Of a DNA stretch of 64,000 nt, positions 25,849 to 33,919 are shown piece after piece; positions within the stretch are counted from its first letter, which is position 1, and each line of letters starts with the position of its first letter. The position numbers were made by a program, and so were the translations under genes. The stretch is from Bacteroidota bacterium (lineage in GTDB: Bacteria > Bacteroidota > Bacteroidia > Cytophagales > Cytophagaceae). The notes beneath the pieces are model-generated. The model was not told the DNA's origin and did not search any database. It saw only the letters and a program-made list of their open reading frames with translations. The DNA lies in contig JAEWAY010000008.1 of the NCBI GenBank assembly GCA_023391415.1, positions 20,472-84,471 on the forward strand, written 5' to 3'.

Positions 25849-26448
25849 TTATTTATAATAAGGACTAATCATCCAATAGACCAGCACACCGGAAACCGCG
25901 ACATAAAGCCATAAAGGGAAGGTCCATCTGGATAACTTCCGATGAGACTTGTATTGTTTCGACAAGCCAAAATAAATCGACAACAGTACAAATGGCACAA
26001 TGATACTGGCCAGCGCGATATGCGTCAACAAAACCAATAAGTAGAATATCCTGATACCTCCTACCTCCACCTTTTCAGCTTCGGAAAGAATCCCATCACC
26101 ATTAATATCGCCAAAAAGCGTTTGCTCGCCTTGAAAATGATAAATGACATAAGAGATAAGAAAAATGGAGCTAAAGCCAAACGCGGTGATCATAGCGGAA
26201 ATATGTCCCTTTTTATTTCCGTTTTTGATAAAATAAAAGCCAACCAGCAAGGCGATCGCGGTCGAAGAATTGAACACGGCGTTGACATGTGGCAATAAAC
26301 TCACATCCAACTCGCCCAATTTGCCCGTCTGAGGCAGATAAAAGAGAATCCCTACGACAACCGGAACAAGGACGGACAATGTTCCAATGACGGTCAGATA
26401 TACTTTGTTGTTGTTGTTATTGTCGCGCTCGAGTTGGTTAGTTGTCAT
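25849..26448 (-). CDS. DUF420 membrane protein with EF-hand-like loop
   Basis: 199 residues, about five to six transmembrane segments, matching the DUF420 family found beside heme-copper oxidases in Bacteroidota and Bacillota, where some members (CtaM) are needed for oxidase assembly. Core motifs LPHVNAVFNSSTAIALLVGF and THIALASIIVPFVLL hold the family's histidines. Unusual: residues 114-125 read DINGDGILSEAE, a complete 12-residue EF-hand calcium loop, placed between two helices. The N-terminus carries five asparagines in a row. The start ATG overlaps the 3' end of the Sco gene by 11 bases, so the genes are coupled. Confidence 0.88.
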   Translation of the reverse strand: MTTNQLERDNNNNNKVYLTVIGTLSVLVPVVVGILFYLPQTGKLGELDVSLLPHVNAVFNSSTAIALLVGFYFIKNGNKKGHISAMITAFGFSSIFLISYVIYHFQGEQTLFGDINGDGILSEAEKVEVGGIRIFYLLVLLTHIALASIIVPFVLLSIYFGLSKQYKSHRKLSRWTFPLWLYVAVSGVLVYWMISPYYK

Positions 26449-27091
26449 AATTATGTAATAAAACCTGAATTTCCCTGATCAATCGATCTACTTCTCCCCT
26501 ATCGGCGCCACTATAATACCCGCGGGTGTAGCCGGCCTTATCGACGAGAATAAGCGTGGACAAGTAAGAAGGACTAATAGTTTCATCCTCTTTCACGGGA
26601 AGCAGAAAACCATGTTTCGCCAGTGAATCGATTGAATCCTTGGTCCCGTGAAGGAAAGTCCACTTACTAGTATCAACCCTGAAAGCTTCTGAATATTGTT
26701 TCAACAATTCCACCGCGGCGGTAGACGAATCAGTTGAAAAAGATATGATCCTTACTTCCGGAAAATCGGCGAAGGCTTCCTGCACCCGGGTTAATTCGGT
26801 CGTGACCACTGGACTTATATCCTGATTGGTCGTCTGTAAAAAACTGACGACAAAGATTCTATCTTTTAAGGTAGTTGAACTAAAAGACTTATTATCCTGA
26901 TTGATAAAGGAAAAAAAAGGAAACGTCCGCGCCGCGCTTATCTGGTATCTTCCATTTACCAAAACGCTGTCCGTAGCGTGAAAGACGGGAATGTCGTAAT
27001 GGTTTTTCGCGAACAGTTTTAAAAATGAAAAAACTAAAACCGGCAGGATAAGAATACTTAGCAGAATACCGGTTTTAGTTATCGTTCTCAT
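26438..27091 (-). CDS. Sco1/SenC-like protein lacking copper ligands
   Basis: 217 residues with an N-terminal membrane anchor (GILLSILILPVLVFSFLKLF) and a thioredoxin-fold domain. Overall length, anchor, position in the oxidase operon and blocks such as FPFFSFINQDNKSFSSTTLK and ILVDKAGYTRGYYSG identify it as SCO family. The CxxxC copper site is absent: the segment reads FLQTTNQDISP, with Asn89 and Ser93 at the cysteine positions, and the later conserved histidine is Tyr176. Sco normally delivers copper to CuA of subunit II. This copy cannot bind copper that way. Codon use and frame are normal and operon overlaps are intact, so it is not an obvious pseudogene. Confidence 0.85.
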   Translation of the reverse strand: MRTITKTGILLSILILPVLVFSFLKLFAKNHYDIPVFHATDSVLVNGRYQISAARTFPFFSFINQDNKSFSSTTLKDRIFVVSFLQTTNQDISPVVTTELTRVQEAFADFPEVRIISFSTDSSTAAVELLKQYSEAFRVDTSKWTFLHGTKDSIDSLAKHGFLLPVKEDETISPSYLSTLILVDKAGYTRGYYSGADRGEVDRLIREIQVLLHNYDN

Positions 27092-27108
27092 ATCAATGAT
27101 TTACCTGG

Positions 27109-27459
27109 TTAGAACCAGCCCCAAAGCTCCCTGATCTTGAATATGGCGTCTCCCTCGGCGAGCAACGCGACAATAAGCCATATGACAAACAAGGCTGGCA
27201 AGGCGATAGACCAGATCAGCGTTTTCGCCTCATATTTAAGGTGCATAAACTCAGCGACAATATAAAAGGCCTTTACCAAAGTAAGACCAATGAAAATAGC
27301 GAACAACAATACTCCTCTTTCCATTGTAAAGGCGAACGCGAACTCTATAGCCGTTACAACAGCTAAAAACAGGGCGGTCTTCCATATCTTTAAAATCTTA
27401 GCTTTGTCTCTAGGAAGAACCTTATGCGTAGGCGCTTGATCGTGTAATCCGTGACCCAT
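27109..27459 (-). CDS. Cytochrome c oxidase subunit IV family protein
   Basis: 116 residues, three transmembrane segments (TALFLAVVTAIEFAFAF, VLLFAIFIGLTLVKAFYIV, LIWSIALPALFVIWLIVALL), the pattern of bacterial caa3/CtaF-type subunit IV. The motif VKAFYIVAEFMHLKYE in helix II and loop is characteristic. Inner membrane; a structural subunit of the oxidase encoded around it. The N-terminus is polar and histidine-containing (GHGLHDQAPTHK). It lies between subunit III and the Sco gene with gaps of 35 and 17 bases. Confidence 0.9.
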   Translation of the reverse strand: MGHGLHDQAPTHKVLPRDKAKILKIWKTALFLAVVTAIEFAFAFTMERGVLLFAIFIGLTLVKAFYIVAEFMHLKYEAKTLIWSIALPALFVIWLIVALLAEGDAIFKIRELWGWF

Positions 27460-27494
27460 AAATAGAATAGTTAATAACTTTTATAAATAATGAA

Positions 27495-28238
27495 TTAAAC
27501 CAGATAGAAAAAGGTAAATACGAAGACCCATACCAAATCGACAAAGTGCCAATATAGTCCGACTTTTTCAACCATTTCATAATGACCGATACGCTCATAA
27601 GTGCCAATACATACATTGTAAAATACAATCATGTTCATGATAATACCACTCATTACGTGCGTTCCGTGAAAGCCAGTGATGAAGAAAAAGAAATCCGCGA
27701 ACAGCTTGGGCCCATATTCATTCATGGTCAGACTGGCGCCCTTGATCACTTCACCGGAAGCGAGCTGAAGACCATCGGGAGAACCTTGAATAAATACAGT
27801 CCATTCCCATGCCTGGCAACCAATGAAAGCCCATCCTCCAAAAATTGTCCAAAGCATCCATTTCTGAACATCCGCCTTATCCATTCTATGGCCCGCTTCT
27901 ACCGCCAAGACCATGGTAACGCTACTCATAATGAGTATAAAGGTCATAATACCAACGAAAACCAAAGGCGCTTCAACATGAAAAAAAGGAATGTGCGTGA
28001 AAATTTTTTCCGGAATAGGCCAATATTCAAGGGATGGTACAAAATCCTTGGCGAGACCTTCGTAAGCGGGAAACGCGAAGCGGCTCATTCCATAAGCGAC
28101 AAGAAAACCTGAGAAGGTAAACGCGTCGGACAGAAGAAAAAACCACATCATCAGTTTTCCATAACTCGCCTTCATGGGTTCTACCCCCCCGCCCCAAATA
28201 TTCTTTTGATCTTTTTCTGAAACAGTAATCGTTGACAT
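27495..28238 (-). CDS. ctaE: Cytochrome c oxidase subunit III
   Basis: 247 residues with about seven transmembrane segments. Characteristic subunit III features are KLMMWFFLLSDAFTFSGFLV near the N-terminus, QAWEWTVFIQ, the FFFITGFHGTHVMSGIIMN block, and the terminal VEKVGLYWHFVDLVWVFVFT. It helps stabilise subunit I and proton uptake. This is the longer of two neighbouring subunit III-family genes; the shorter one lies 18 bases upstream. Full length for the family and intact. Confidence 0.93.
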   Translation of the reverse strand: MSTITVSEKDQKNIWGGGVEPMKASYGKLMMWFFLLSDAFTFSGFLVAYGMSRFAFPAYEGLAKDFVPSLEYWPIPEKIFTHIPFFHVEAPLVFVGIMTFILIMSSVTMVLAVEAGHRMDKADVQKWMLWTIFGGWAFIGCQAWEWTVFIQGSPDGLQLASGEVIKGASLTMNEYGPKLFADFFFFITGFHGTHVMSGIIMNMIVFYNVCIGTYERIGHYEMVEKVGLYWHFVDLVWVFVFTFFYLV

Positions 28239-28256
28239 ACTAAGTTTTTTTGAAAA

Positions 28257-28847
28257 TTAATGGTTTAGTAATAAAAATACAAACAGATATATCCAAAGCG
28301 CGTCAAGAAAATGCCAATACGTCGCCGACATCTCGATTAGATTCATGTTTTTGGAATGAACCTTGTACCCGAAAGCCGAAACCAATACGACAAAAAGAAA
28401 TATAACGCCCGTAATCAGGTGAAATACATGCAAACCAGCAAGCACGTAGATAAATGAACCACCGGGATTGCTCAGTTCACCGCCAAAAAAGACTCCTTCC
28501 TGCCGCAATACAGTCCTTGAGTGCCACTGGGCCGCGACAAAGGCCAGGCCCAGAAGCGTCGTAACGAGCAAAGCGACCTTTAAGGTCTGCAAGTTGTCCC
28601 GCCTGGCCGACAAGTAAGCCCAGTGCATAGTAATACTACTCAACAATATGACTCCTGTACTGACATACATGATAAACGGAATTTCAACTTCAAGCCAGTT
28701 GCCTTCCGCGCGTCTTACTATATAAGCGCTGGTCATCGCCGCGAACATCATCACGATACTTACAATCAATAGCCACAGGGCGAATTTTTGTGGATTCATG
28801 GCCATCGGACGTTTAGGATGTTCCATTTCCATTGCTAAGTTTTTCAT
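28257..28847 (-). CDS. Short cytochrome c oxidase subunit III-like protein
   Basis: 196 residues, five transmembrane segments. The C-terminal half has the subunit III signature: FIYVLAGLHVFHLITGVIFL and EMSATYWHFLDALWIYLFVF. It lacks the two N-terminal helices of the mitochondrial form, as in the short CoxC-like subunits that accompany a longer subunit III in Bacteroidota oxidase clusters. The start at 28847 (MKNLAMEMEHPKRP) may actually be at the next Met, with no effect on the membrane part. It follows heme O synthase with a 4-base gap. Confidence 0.88.
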   Translation of the reverse strand: MKNLAMEMEHPKRPMAMNPQKFALWLLIVSIVMMFAAMTSAYIVRRAEGNWLEVEIPFIMYVSTGVILLSSITMHWAYLSARRDNLQTLKVALLVTTLLGLAFVAAQWHSRTVLRQEGVFFGGELSNPGGSFIYVLAGLHVFHLITGVIFLFVVLVSAFGYKVHSKNMNLIEMSATYWHFLDALWIYLFVFLLLNH

Positions 28848-28851
28848 AGTT

Positions 28852-29751
28852 TTAAGGTAACTTATCTAATACAAACGCGATTTGAACTACGGGGAGATAG
28901 ATAAAGGAACCGAACATAATTCTCAACGCGGCTTTATTGGTACAAACCCTCATTAGATAAAATGTTTGAGCCAAGAACAGCACTCCACATACAAGCGCGA
29001 TCAACGCGCTCACCAGTCCCGTCATCTTCAAAACCATGGGCATAAAGCCCAAAGGCAACAGAAACAAGGTATATATCATAATGTTAAAAGCGGTATTTAC
29101 ATCTTTCTTTCCATTGGAAGGAAGCAGACGAATATTCGCTTTCTTATAATCTTCGTCCAGCACCCACGCGATAGCCCAATAGTGCGGAAATTGCCAGAAA
29201 AACTGAATAGCGAACAAAATTCCCGGTTCGAGCCCAAATTTATTCGTGGCCGCCAGCCAACCTATCATAGGAGGCAACGCTCCTGGCACCGCTCCTACAA
29301 AAACCGCCGCCGGGCTTTTTGTTTTCATAGGCGTATAGACAAAACCATATAACACCAATGACAAAAGCGACAAAAGCGCCGTATTAATATTAAAGAAATA
29401 GTACAGCCCGCTTATACCCACCACCCCGAATATAAAAGCGATAAAAGCCGCTTCGCCCGGCAAGACTCTGCCCGTTGGCAAAGGCCTGTTTTGTGTTCTG
29501 GTCATCAACGCGTCGCTATCTTTCTCGATGATCTGATTGATGATATTGCTCGATACAATAACCATGAAACCAAATAGCGTAAATAGAGCGATCGATAGCC
29601 AGTCGTTAGTCCCGGAAGGGGCGAGCATAAAGCCCATACCCGCCGAAAATGAAACCAGAAAAGACAATCTGAACTTCATCAACTGATAATAGCTAAGCAA
29701 TCGCGAACCAACAAACGGGATTAAACCGATATGACTGTTTTGTGAAATCAT
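28852..29751 (-). CDS. ctaB: Protoheme IX farnesyltransferase (heme O synthase)
   Basis: 299 residues, UbiA-superfamily prenyltransferase with about eight to nine transmembrane helices. It adds a farnesyl group to heme B to make heme O. The first Asp-rich site is NQIIEKDSDALMTRTQNRPL near residue 66, followed by YTPMKTKSP, VGAVPGALPPMIGWLAA and the second site DEDYKKANIRLLPS. All conserved residues are present. Its product feeds the heme A synthase encoded 9 bases upstream on the same message. Inner membrane. Confidence 0.95.
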   Translation of the reverse strand: MISQNSHIGLIPFVGSRLLSYYQLMKFRLSFLVSFSAGMGFMLAPSGTNDWLSIALFTLFGFMVIVSSNIINQIIEKDSDALMTRTQNRPLPTGRVLPGEAAFIAFIFGVVGISGLYYFFNINTALLSLLSLVLYGFVYTPMKTKSPAAVFVGAVPGALPPMIGWLAATNKFGLEPGILFAIQFFWQFPHYWAIAWVLDEDYKKANIRLLPSNGKKDVNTAFNIMIYTLFLLPLGFMPMVLKMTGLVSALIALVCGVLFLAQTFYLMRVCTNKAALRIMFGSFIYLPVVQIAFVLDKLP

Positions 29752-29760
29752 TATACTAAT

Positions 29761-30816
29761 TTAAATCTCCTTTTTAGAAGTAACAACCAATAAATACAAA
29801 AGAAATTGCATGCCCGACAGCATTGTCGCGAGCAAAAGATGCACGGGCTGAATAGCCGCGGGCAAATCCATATAATTAAGTATGTTACCGCTTATAATGC
29901 TAAACACGAGCGTCGCGAACAAGGCTATCACAATCATTCGTATACCTCTATGGAAAGCGAATCGCTTCATCAGCAAATAACCAAGCCAGAGATGAAGCCC
30001 CGCGAGTACGTATGAAAATAGCCGATGCGTCAGATAAACCTCTCCCAACGCGTCTATCCATAAGCCCCTCTCCCCTTCCAGAGCAGCGGAGATGACGTCG
30101 ACTTCCTCCCTTACCTGAGTACCTATTATAATCTGGATAAAGGTCGCGAGCATCGTAATAATCAGAATATTTGAAAGCTTTCCGAGAGACTCTTCCCTTT
30201 CAATCCTGATAAAATAGGAACCCGATTTAAAAATCGCCATTATCAGGAAAAATACGAGAACAATCGCCAGTACCATATGAATAGATATCATAAAAGGCAT
30301 CAGATTGGTCGATACGACAAGCGATCCGAGCCAGCCCTGAAAAAGTACTAGTATAAACGCGCCTACGCTGTACCAGAAAACCGCTGGCTTTCCCTTTCTA
30401 TAAGGCCATGAAAGAAGTAATACGGCAAATATGAGTATACCGATCGATACCCCTACAAGACGATTAACGTATTCAATCCAGGTCTTTACAGGATTAAAAT
30501 CCGCCTCGACATAGAGACTTTCATCATGTATCAGCTTATAGGACAATTCACGAAATCCTAAACCGGCTAATATTCCAGCCACACGCTTATTCTTTTCAAA
30601 ACGCTTCTCAGCGTAAATGTCTTTATAATCTGGTGGTAATTGATCAAGAGAGGTAGGGGGAACCCAGTTGCCAAAACACTTTGGCCAATCGGGACATCCC
30701 ATACCTGAACCGGTACTACGCACGATACCGCCTACCAGTATCAGGAAATATACTGCGACAACAGTAAGGATTCCGAATATCCGGAATCCTCTGTTATCAA
30801 CACTATTTTTAACCAT
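29761..30816 (-). CDS. ctaA: Heme A synthase (COX15/CtaA family)
   Basis: 351 residues with eight or so transmembrane helices. Converts heme O to heme A by oxidising the C8 methyl group. Family features: YFLILVGGIVRSTGSGMGCPDWP-type start (VRSTGSGMGCPDWPKCFGNW), EYVNRLVGVSIG, QGWLGSLVVSTNLMP, HMVLAIVLV, and HRLFSYVLAGLHLWLG with the heme-ligand histidines. The first extracytoplasmic loop contains CPDWPKC, a cysteine pair near one heme site. The start codon overlaps the end of the subunit I gene by 8 bases. Confidence 0.94.
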   Translation of the reverse strand: MVKNSVDNRGFRIFGILTVVAVYFLILVGGIVRSTGSGMGCPDWPKCFGNWVPPTSLDQLPPDYKDIYAEKRFEKNKRVAGILAGLGFRELSYKLIHDESLYVEADFNPVKTWIEYVNRLVGVSIGILIFAVLLLSWPYRKGKPAVFWYSVGAFILVLFQGWLGSLVVSTNLMPFMISIHMVLAIVLVFFLIMAIFKSGSYFIRIEREESLGKLSNILIITMLATFIQIIIGTQVREEVDVISAALEGERGLWIDALGEVYLTHRLFSYVLAGLHLWLGYLLMKRFAFHRGIRMIVIALFATLVFSIISGNILNYMDLPAAIQPVHLLLATMLSGMQFLLYLLVVTSKKEI

Positions 30817-32665
30817 GAAGAGAACCTTCTTCTTTTATTTTATCATTCTCATGAGGGAAGTTGGAGCTTACAGTCTGAGAATACGGTATATGCTGAGGTA
30901 TGAAATCTTCTTCCGCTCCGGGCTTACTATAATCGTACGGCCATCTGTATACGGTTGGAATTTCTCCTGGCCAGTTTCCATGACCTGGATTGATAGGAGT
31001 CGTCCATTCAAGCGTATTCGCGTTCCATGGGTTAAGAGGAGCCTTACGACCCTTGAATATGCTATAGAAGAAGTTAAATATAAAGATAAACTGAGCGGCG
31101 AAAGTAAGAATGGCCGCCACACTGACAAACGTGTTTAGATCAGTAAATTTCTGCGTAAACTCGAAACCTGTAAATGAATAGTATCTCCTAGGGAAACCTG
31201 CGATACCTGTATAATGAAGAGGGAAGAATACAAGATAGATACCTACAAAAGACAACCAGAAATGGATATATCCAAGTTTCTCATCCATCATTCTTCCAAA
31301 CATTTTAGGGAACCAATGGTAAATCCCGGCGATCATGCCGAAGAAAGCCGCGCTACCCATAACAAGATGGAAGTGAGCAACGACGAAGTAAGTATCATGC
31401 AACTGGATATCGGCCGCGGAGTTTCCTAATACGATACCAGTCAAACCACCGGAGATAAAGAATGAAACGAGCCCAATAGCGAACAACATCGCGGGCGTGA
31501 AGATGATATTCCCTCTCCACATGGTGGTAATATAGTTAAAAGCCTTGACAGCCGACGGCACAGCGATGATCAGGGTCAGGAACATAAATATCGTCCCGAG
31601 GAATGGATCCATTCCGGAAACGAACATATGATGCGCCCATACGATAAACGACAGGAAAGCGATCGCGACCAAAGAACCTATCATCGCCTTGTAGCCAAAA
31701 ATAGGCTTTCTTGAGTTGATAGAGATGATTTCGGAAGTAATACCCAAGGCGGGCAAAATAACGATATAGACTTCAGGGTGTCCAAGGAACCAGAATAAAT
31801 GCTGGAAAAGAACAGGACTGCCGCCTTCATTAGGAAGCACCTGACCCGCGATATATATGTCGGAAAGGAAGAAACTTGTACCGAAACTTCTATCAAAAAT
31901 TAACAAAAGAGCCGCGGAAAGCAGTACCGGAAAGGCGAGCAAACCTACAATCGCGGTAAGAAGAAACGACCACATCGTTAAGGGCATTCTTAGAAAAGAC
32001 ATCCCTTTGGTACGAAGGTTAATAATCGTACTGATATAATTGACGCTCCCCAAAAGCGAGGAAACAATAAACAAAGCCATGCTTATCAACCACAAGGTCA
32101 TACCCGCCCCTGAACCAAGAACCGCCTGTGGCAACGCGTTGAGAGGAGGATATGCCGTCCAGCCACCGGAAGCCGGGCCAGTAGACAAAAACAAGGAAAC
32201 AAACATCAATAAGCCGGATACGAAGAAGAACCAGTAGGAAAGCATATTCATAAACCCGGAAGCCATGTCTCTGGCGCCTATTTGAAGCGGAATAAGAAAA
32301 TTGCTAAACGTACCACTCAAGCCAGCCGTTAAGACAAAAAACACCATAATCGTACCATGCATCGTTACAAGCGCGAGAAAAAACTCAGCGTCAAGTTTGC
32401 CATCGCTACCGATCCAGTTTCCCAACAAAGGCTTCAACCAGGTAAGGTCAGCGTCGGGAAAACCTAGTTGCAATCTGAATAAGATACTAAGTCCTCCACC
32501 TATTATAGCCCAAAAGATACCAGTCAACAGGTATTGTTTCGCTATAATCTTATGATCTTCACTAAAAATATACTTTCTGATCCATGGCAACTCATGATGA
32601 TCATGATCATCATGGCTATCATGAATGTGAGAAAGATGTTCGTTTACATGTGTTGCGGTCGACAT
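30809..32665 (-). CDS. ctaD: Cytochrome c oxidase subunit I
   Basis: 618 residues, about 12-13 transmembrane helices. Heme a, heme a3 and CuB ligands are in the expected places: MHGTIMVFFV in helix II, GHPEVYIVILPALG in helix VI with the His-Tyr crosslink pair, WAHHMFVSGM in helix VII, and HLVMGSAAFFG in helix X. YVVAHFH-type FVVAHFHLVMG confirms an A-type oxidase. The first 24 residues are unusually rich in histidine (8 residues) before HELPWIRKYIFSEDHK. Catalytic core of the caa3-type oxidase that reduces oxygen to water and pumps protons. It lies 64 bases after subunit II. Confidence 0.97.
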   Translation of the reverse strand: MSTATHVNEHLSHIHDSHDDHDHHELPWIRKYIFSEDHKIIAKQYLLTGIFWAIIGGGLSILFRLQLGFPDADLTWLKPLLGNWIGSDGKLDAEFFLALVTMHGTIMVFFVLTAGLSGTFSNFLIPLQIGARDMASGFMNMLSYWFFFVSGLLMFVSLFLSTGPASGGWTAYPPLNALPQAVLGSGAGMTLWLISMALFIVSSLLGSVNYISTIINLRTKGMSFLRMPLTMWSFLLTAIVGLLAFPVLLSAALLLIFDRSFGTSFFLSDIYIAGQVLPNEGGSPVLFQHLFWFLGHPEVYIVILPALGITSEIISINSRKPIFGYKAMIGSLVAIAFLSFIVWAHHMFVSGMDPFLGTIFMFLTLIIAVPSAVKAFNYITTMWRGNIIFTPAMLFAIGLVSFFISGGLTGIVLGNSAADIQLHDTYFVVAHFHLVMGSAAFFGMIAGIYHWFPKMFGRMMDEKLGYIHFWLSFVGIYLVFFPLHYTGIAGFPRRYYSFTGFEFTQKFTDLNTFVSVAAILTFAAQFIFIFNFFYSIFKGRKAPLNPWNANTLEWTTPINPGHGNWPGEIPTVYRWPYDYSKPGAEEDFIPQHIPYSQTVSSNFPHENDKIKEEGSLHG

Positions 32666-32729
32666 ACTATGATTTTTAATCGTAAAACCTTCGAAAATTA
32701 ACTACCTTAATTTAATAAACCTCTTAAAT

Positions 32730-33881
32730 TTAATTAGCCAAAGAGTCAGAGCCGGAAATATTCGTGGTATCAACAGCCTGCTCTAAAGATTGTGTCTTTC
32801 CAGCCAAAGAATCAGCCACAACAATATCCGCCATGTCTTCTTTGGCGTTCGCGATCTCTACCGGGGTATTGGTTGTTTCACCACTACGAAGCGCCAAGAA
32901 GTCCTTCACGTAATCCGCGTTCATTTCAGCGAATGGTTTTTGAGCTTTTTTCCATGCCTCGTATTCTTCCGGCTCCTCTACAACTACTACGAACCGCATC
33001 GCGAAATGTCCTCTTCCACATATCTCGGCGCAAGCGAGTTCATAATTAAAATTGGCGTTGCCCAACTCCTCACGCATTTCCTTCGTCGTTTTCGTTGGAG
33101 TAAACCAGAACTTAGTCGGCATACCCGGTACAGCGTCCATCTTCACTCTGAAGTGAGGCAGAAACACGCTGTGCAATACGTCTCTCGCCCTGATCTTTAA
33201 TAAAACAGGCTGACCTTTGGGCAAATGGAGCTCTGGAGGAGTAAAGTCGTCCAGAGAAGATTTGTCACTAAAATCCAAGCCGAATGTATTGGTAGGATCG
33301 ATCAGCTTAAAGTTATGCGACCCAAGCTCACCATCAGGACCAGGGTACCGTACCTGCCATGAAAATTGCTGCGCCATAACCTCTACCACTTCGGAATTTT
33401 CGGGCTCGGCCTTTGTAATAGCGGACCACTCCGTCCATCCAAAGAATACCAGTATCGACATGACAATAGCGGGTATTACAGTCCATATTACCTCCAGCTT
33501 GTGGTTTTCAGGATAGAAATAGGCTTTATTTCCTTCCTTGTATTGATACCTGTACGCGAAAACAAAAAGAAAGATATTAGTAACTAAGAAAGCGAACACA
33601 AGGATCGACATGGTCAGCCAGAATAAGCGGTCTGTACGTACTCCATGTATCGATGAAGCTTCAGGCAGGTAGTCCTCGGAGGCTACGCTGGAAGACCAGA
33701 AAAAAGCAAACACACCTACTATCAGAAAGATTATAAAAAGCGTCGCGTGTAACTTATTACTGGAGCTAACTCTGTTGGAATAGCTTCCCTTCATGACTGA
33801 AATTAGCGTCTGAACTCTGACAAGCAAGAAGAGAATCGCCAATATCAGCAGGACTGCAATAACTATAATCGTGGTAATCAT
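32730..33881 (-). CDS. ctaC: Cytochrome c oxidase subunit II
   Basis: 383 residues. Three hydrophobic segments (an extra N-terminal helix, then the usual hairpin) are followed by a cupredoxin domain outside the membrane. The CuA site is CAEICGRGHFAM near residue 290, with the upstream histidine in VLHSVFLPHFRVK. Aromatic residues QFSWQVRYPG mark the electron entry path. There is no fused cytochrome c domain after the cupredoxin; instead a roughly 80-residue acidic tail follows. Electrons are expected to come from the ACIII hemes encoded upstream or a soluble cytochrome. Confidence 0.95.
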   Translation of the reverse strand: MITTIIVIAVLLILAILFLLVRVQTLISVMKGSYSNRVSSSNKLHATLFIIFLIVGVFAFFWSSSVASEDYLPEASSIHGVRTDRLFWLTMSILVFAFLVTNIFLFVFAYRYQYKEGNKAYFYPENHKLEVIWTVIPAIVMSILVFFGWTEWSAITKAEPENSEVVEVMAQQFSWQVRYPGPDGELGSHNFKLIDPTNTFGLDFSDKSSLDDFTPPELHLPKGQPVLLKIRARDVLHSVFLPHFRVKMDAVPGMPTKFWFTPTKTTKEMREELGNANFNYELACAEICGRGHFAMRFVVVVEEPEEYEAWKKAQKPFAEMNADYVKDFLALRSGETTNTPVEIANAKEDMADIVVADSLAGKTQSLEQAVDTTNISGSDSLAN

Positions 33882-33919
33882 TTTTTATAATTTATACGTT
33901 TTTCTCTTTCTAAATAGGA

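Noticed and set aside
26400..26425. Short repeat encoding a run of asparagines at the DUF420 N-terminus as a phase-variation tract
   Set aside because: The repeat is a trinucleotide, so slippage would not shift the frame; only the length of the tail would change.
26438..27091. Possibility that the Sco gene is a frameshifted pseudogene
   Set aside because: One uninterrupted frame, anchor and thioredoxin-fold strands all present, and coupling to neighbouring genes preserved; loss of ligands is by substitution.
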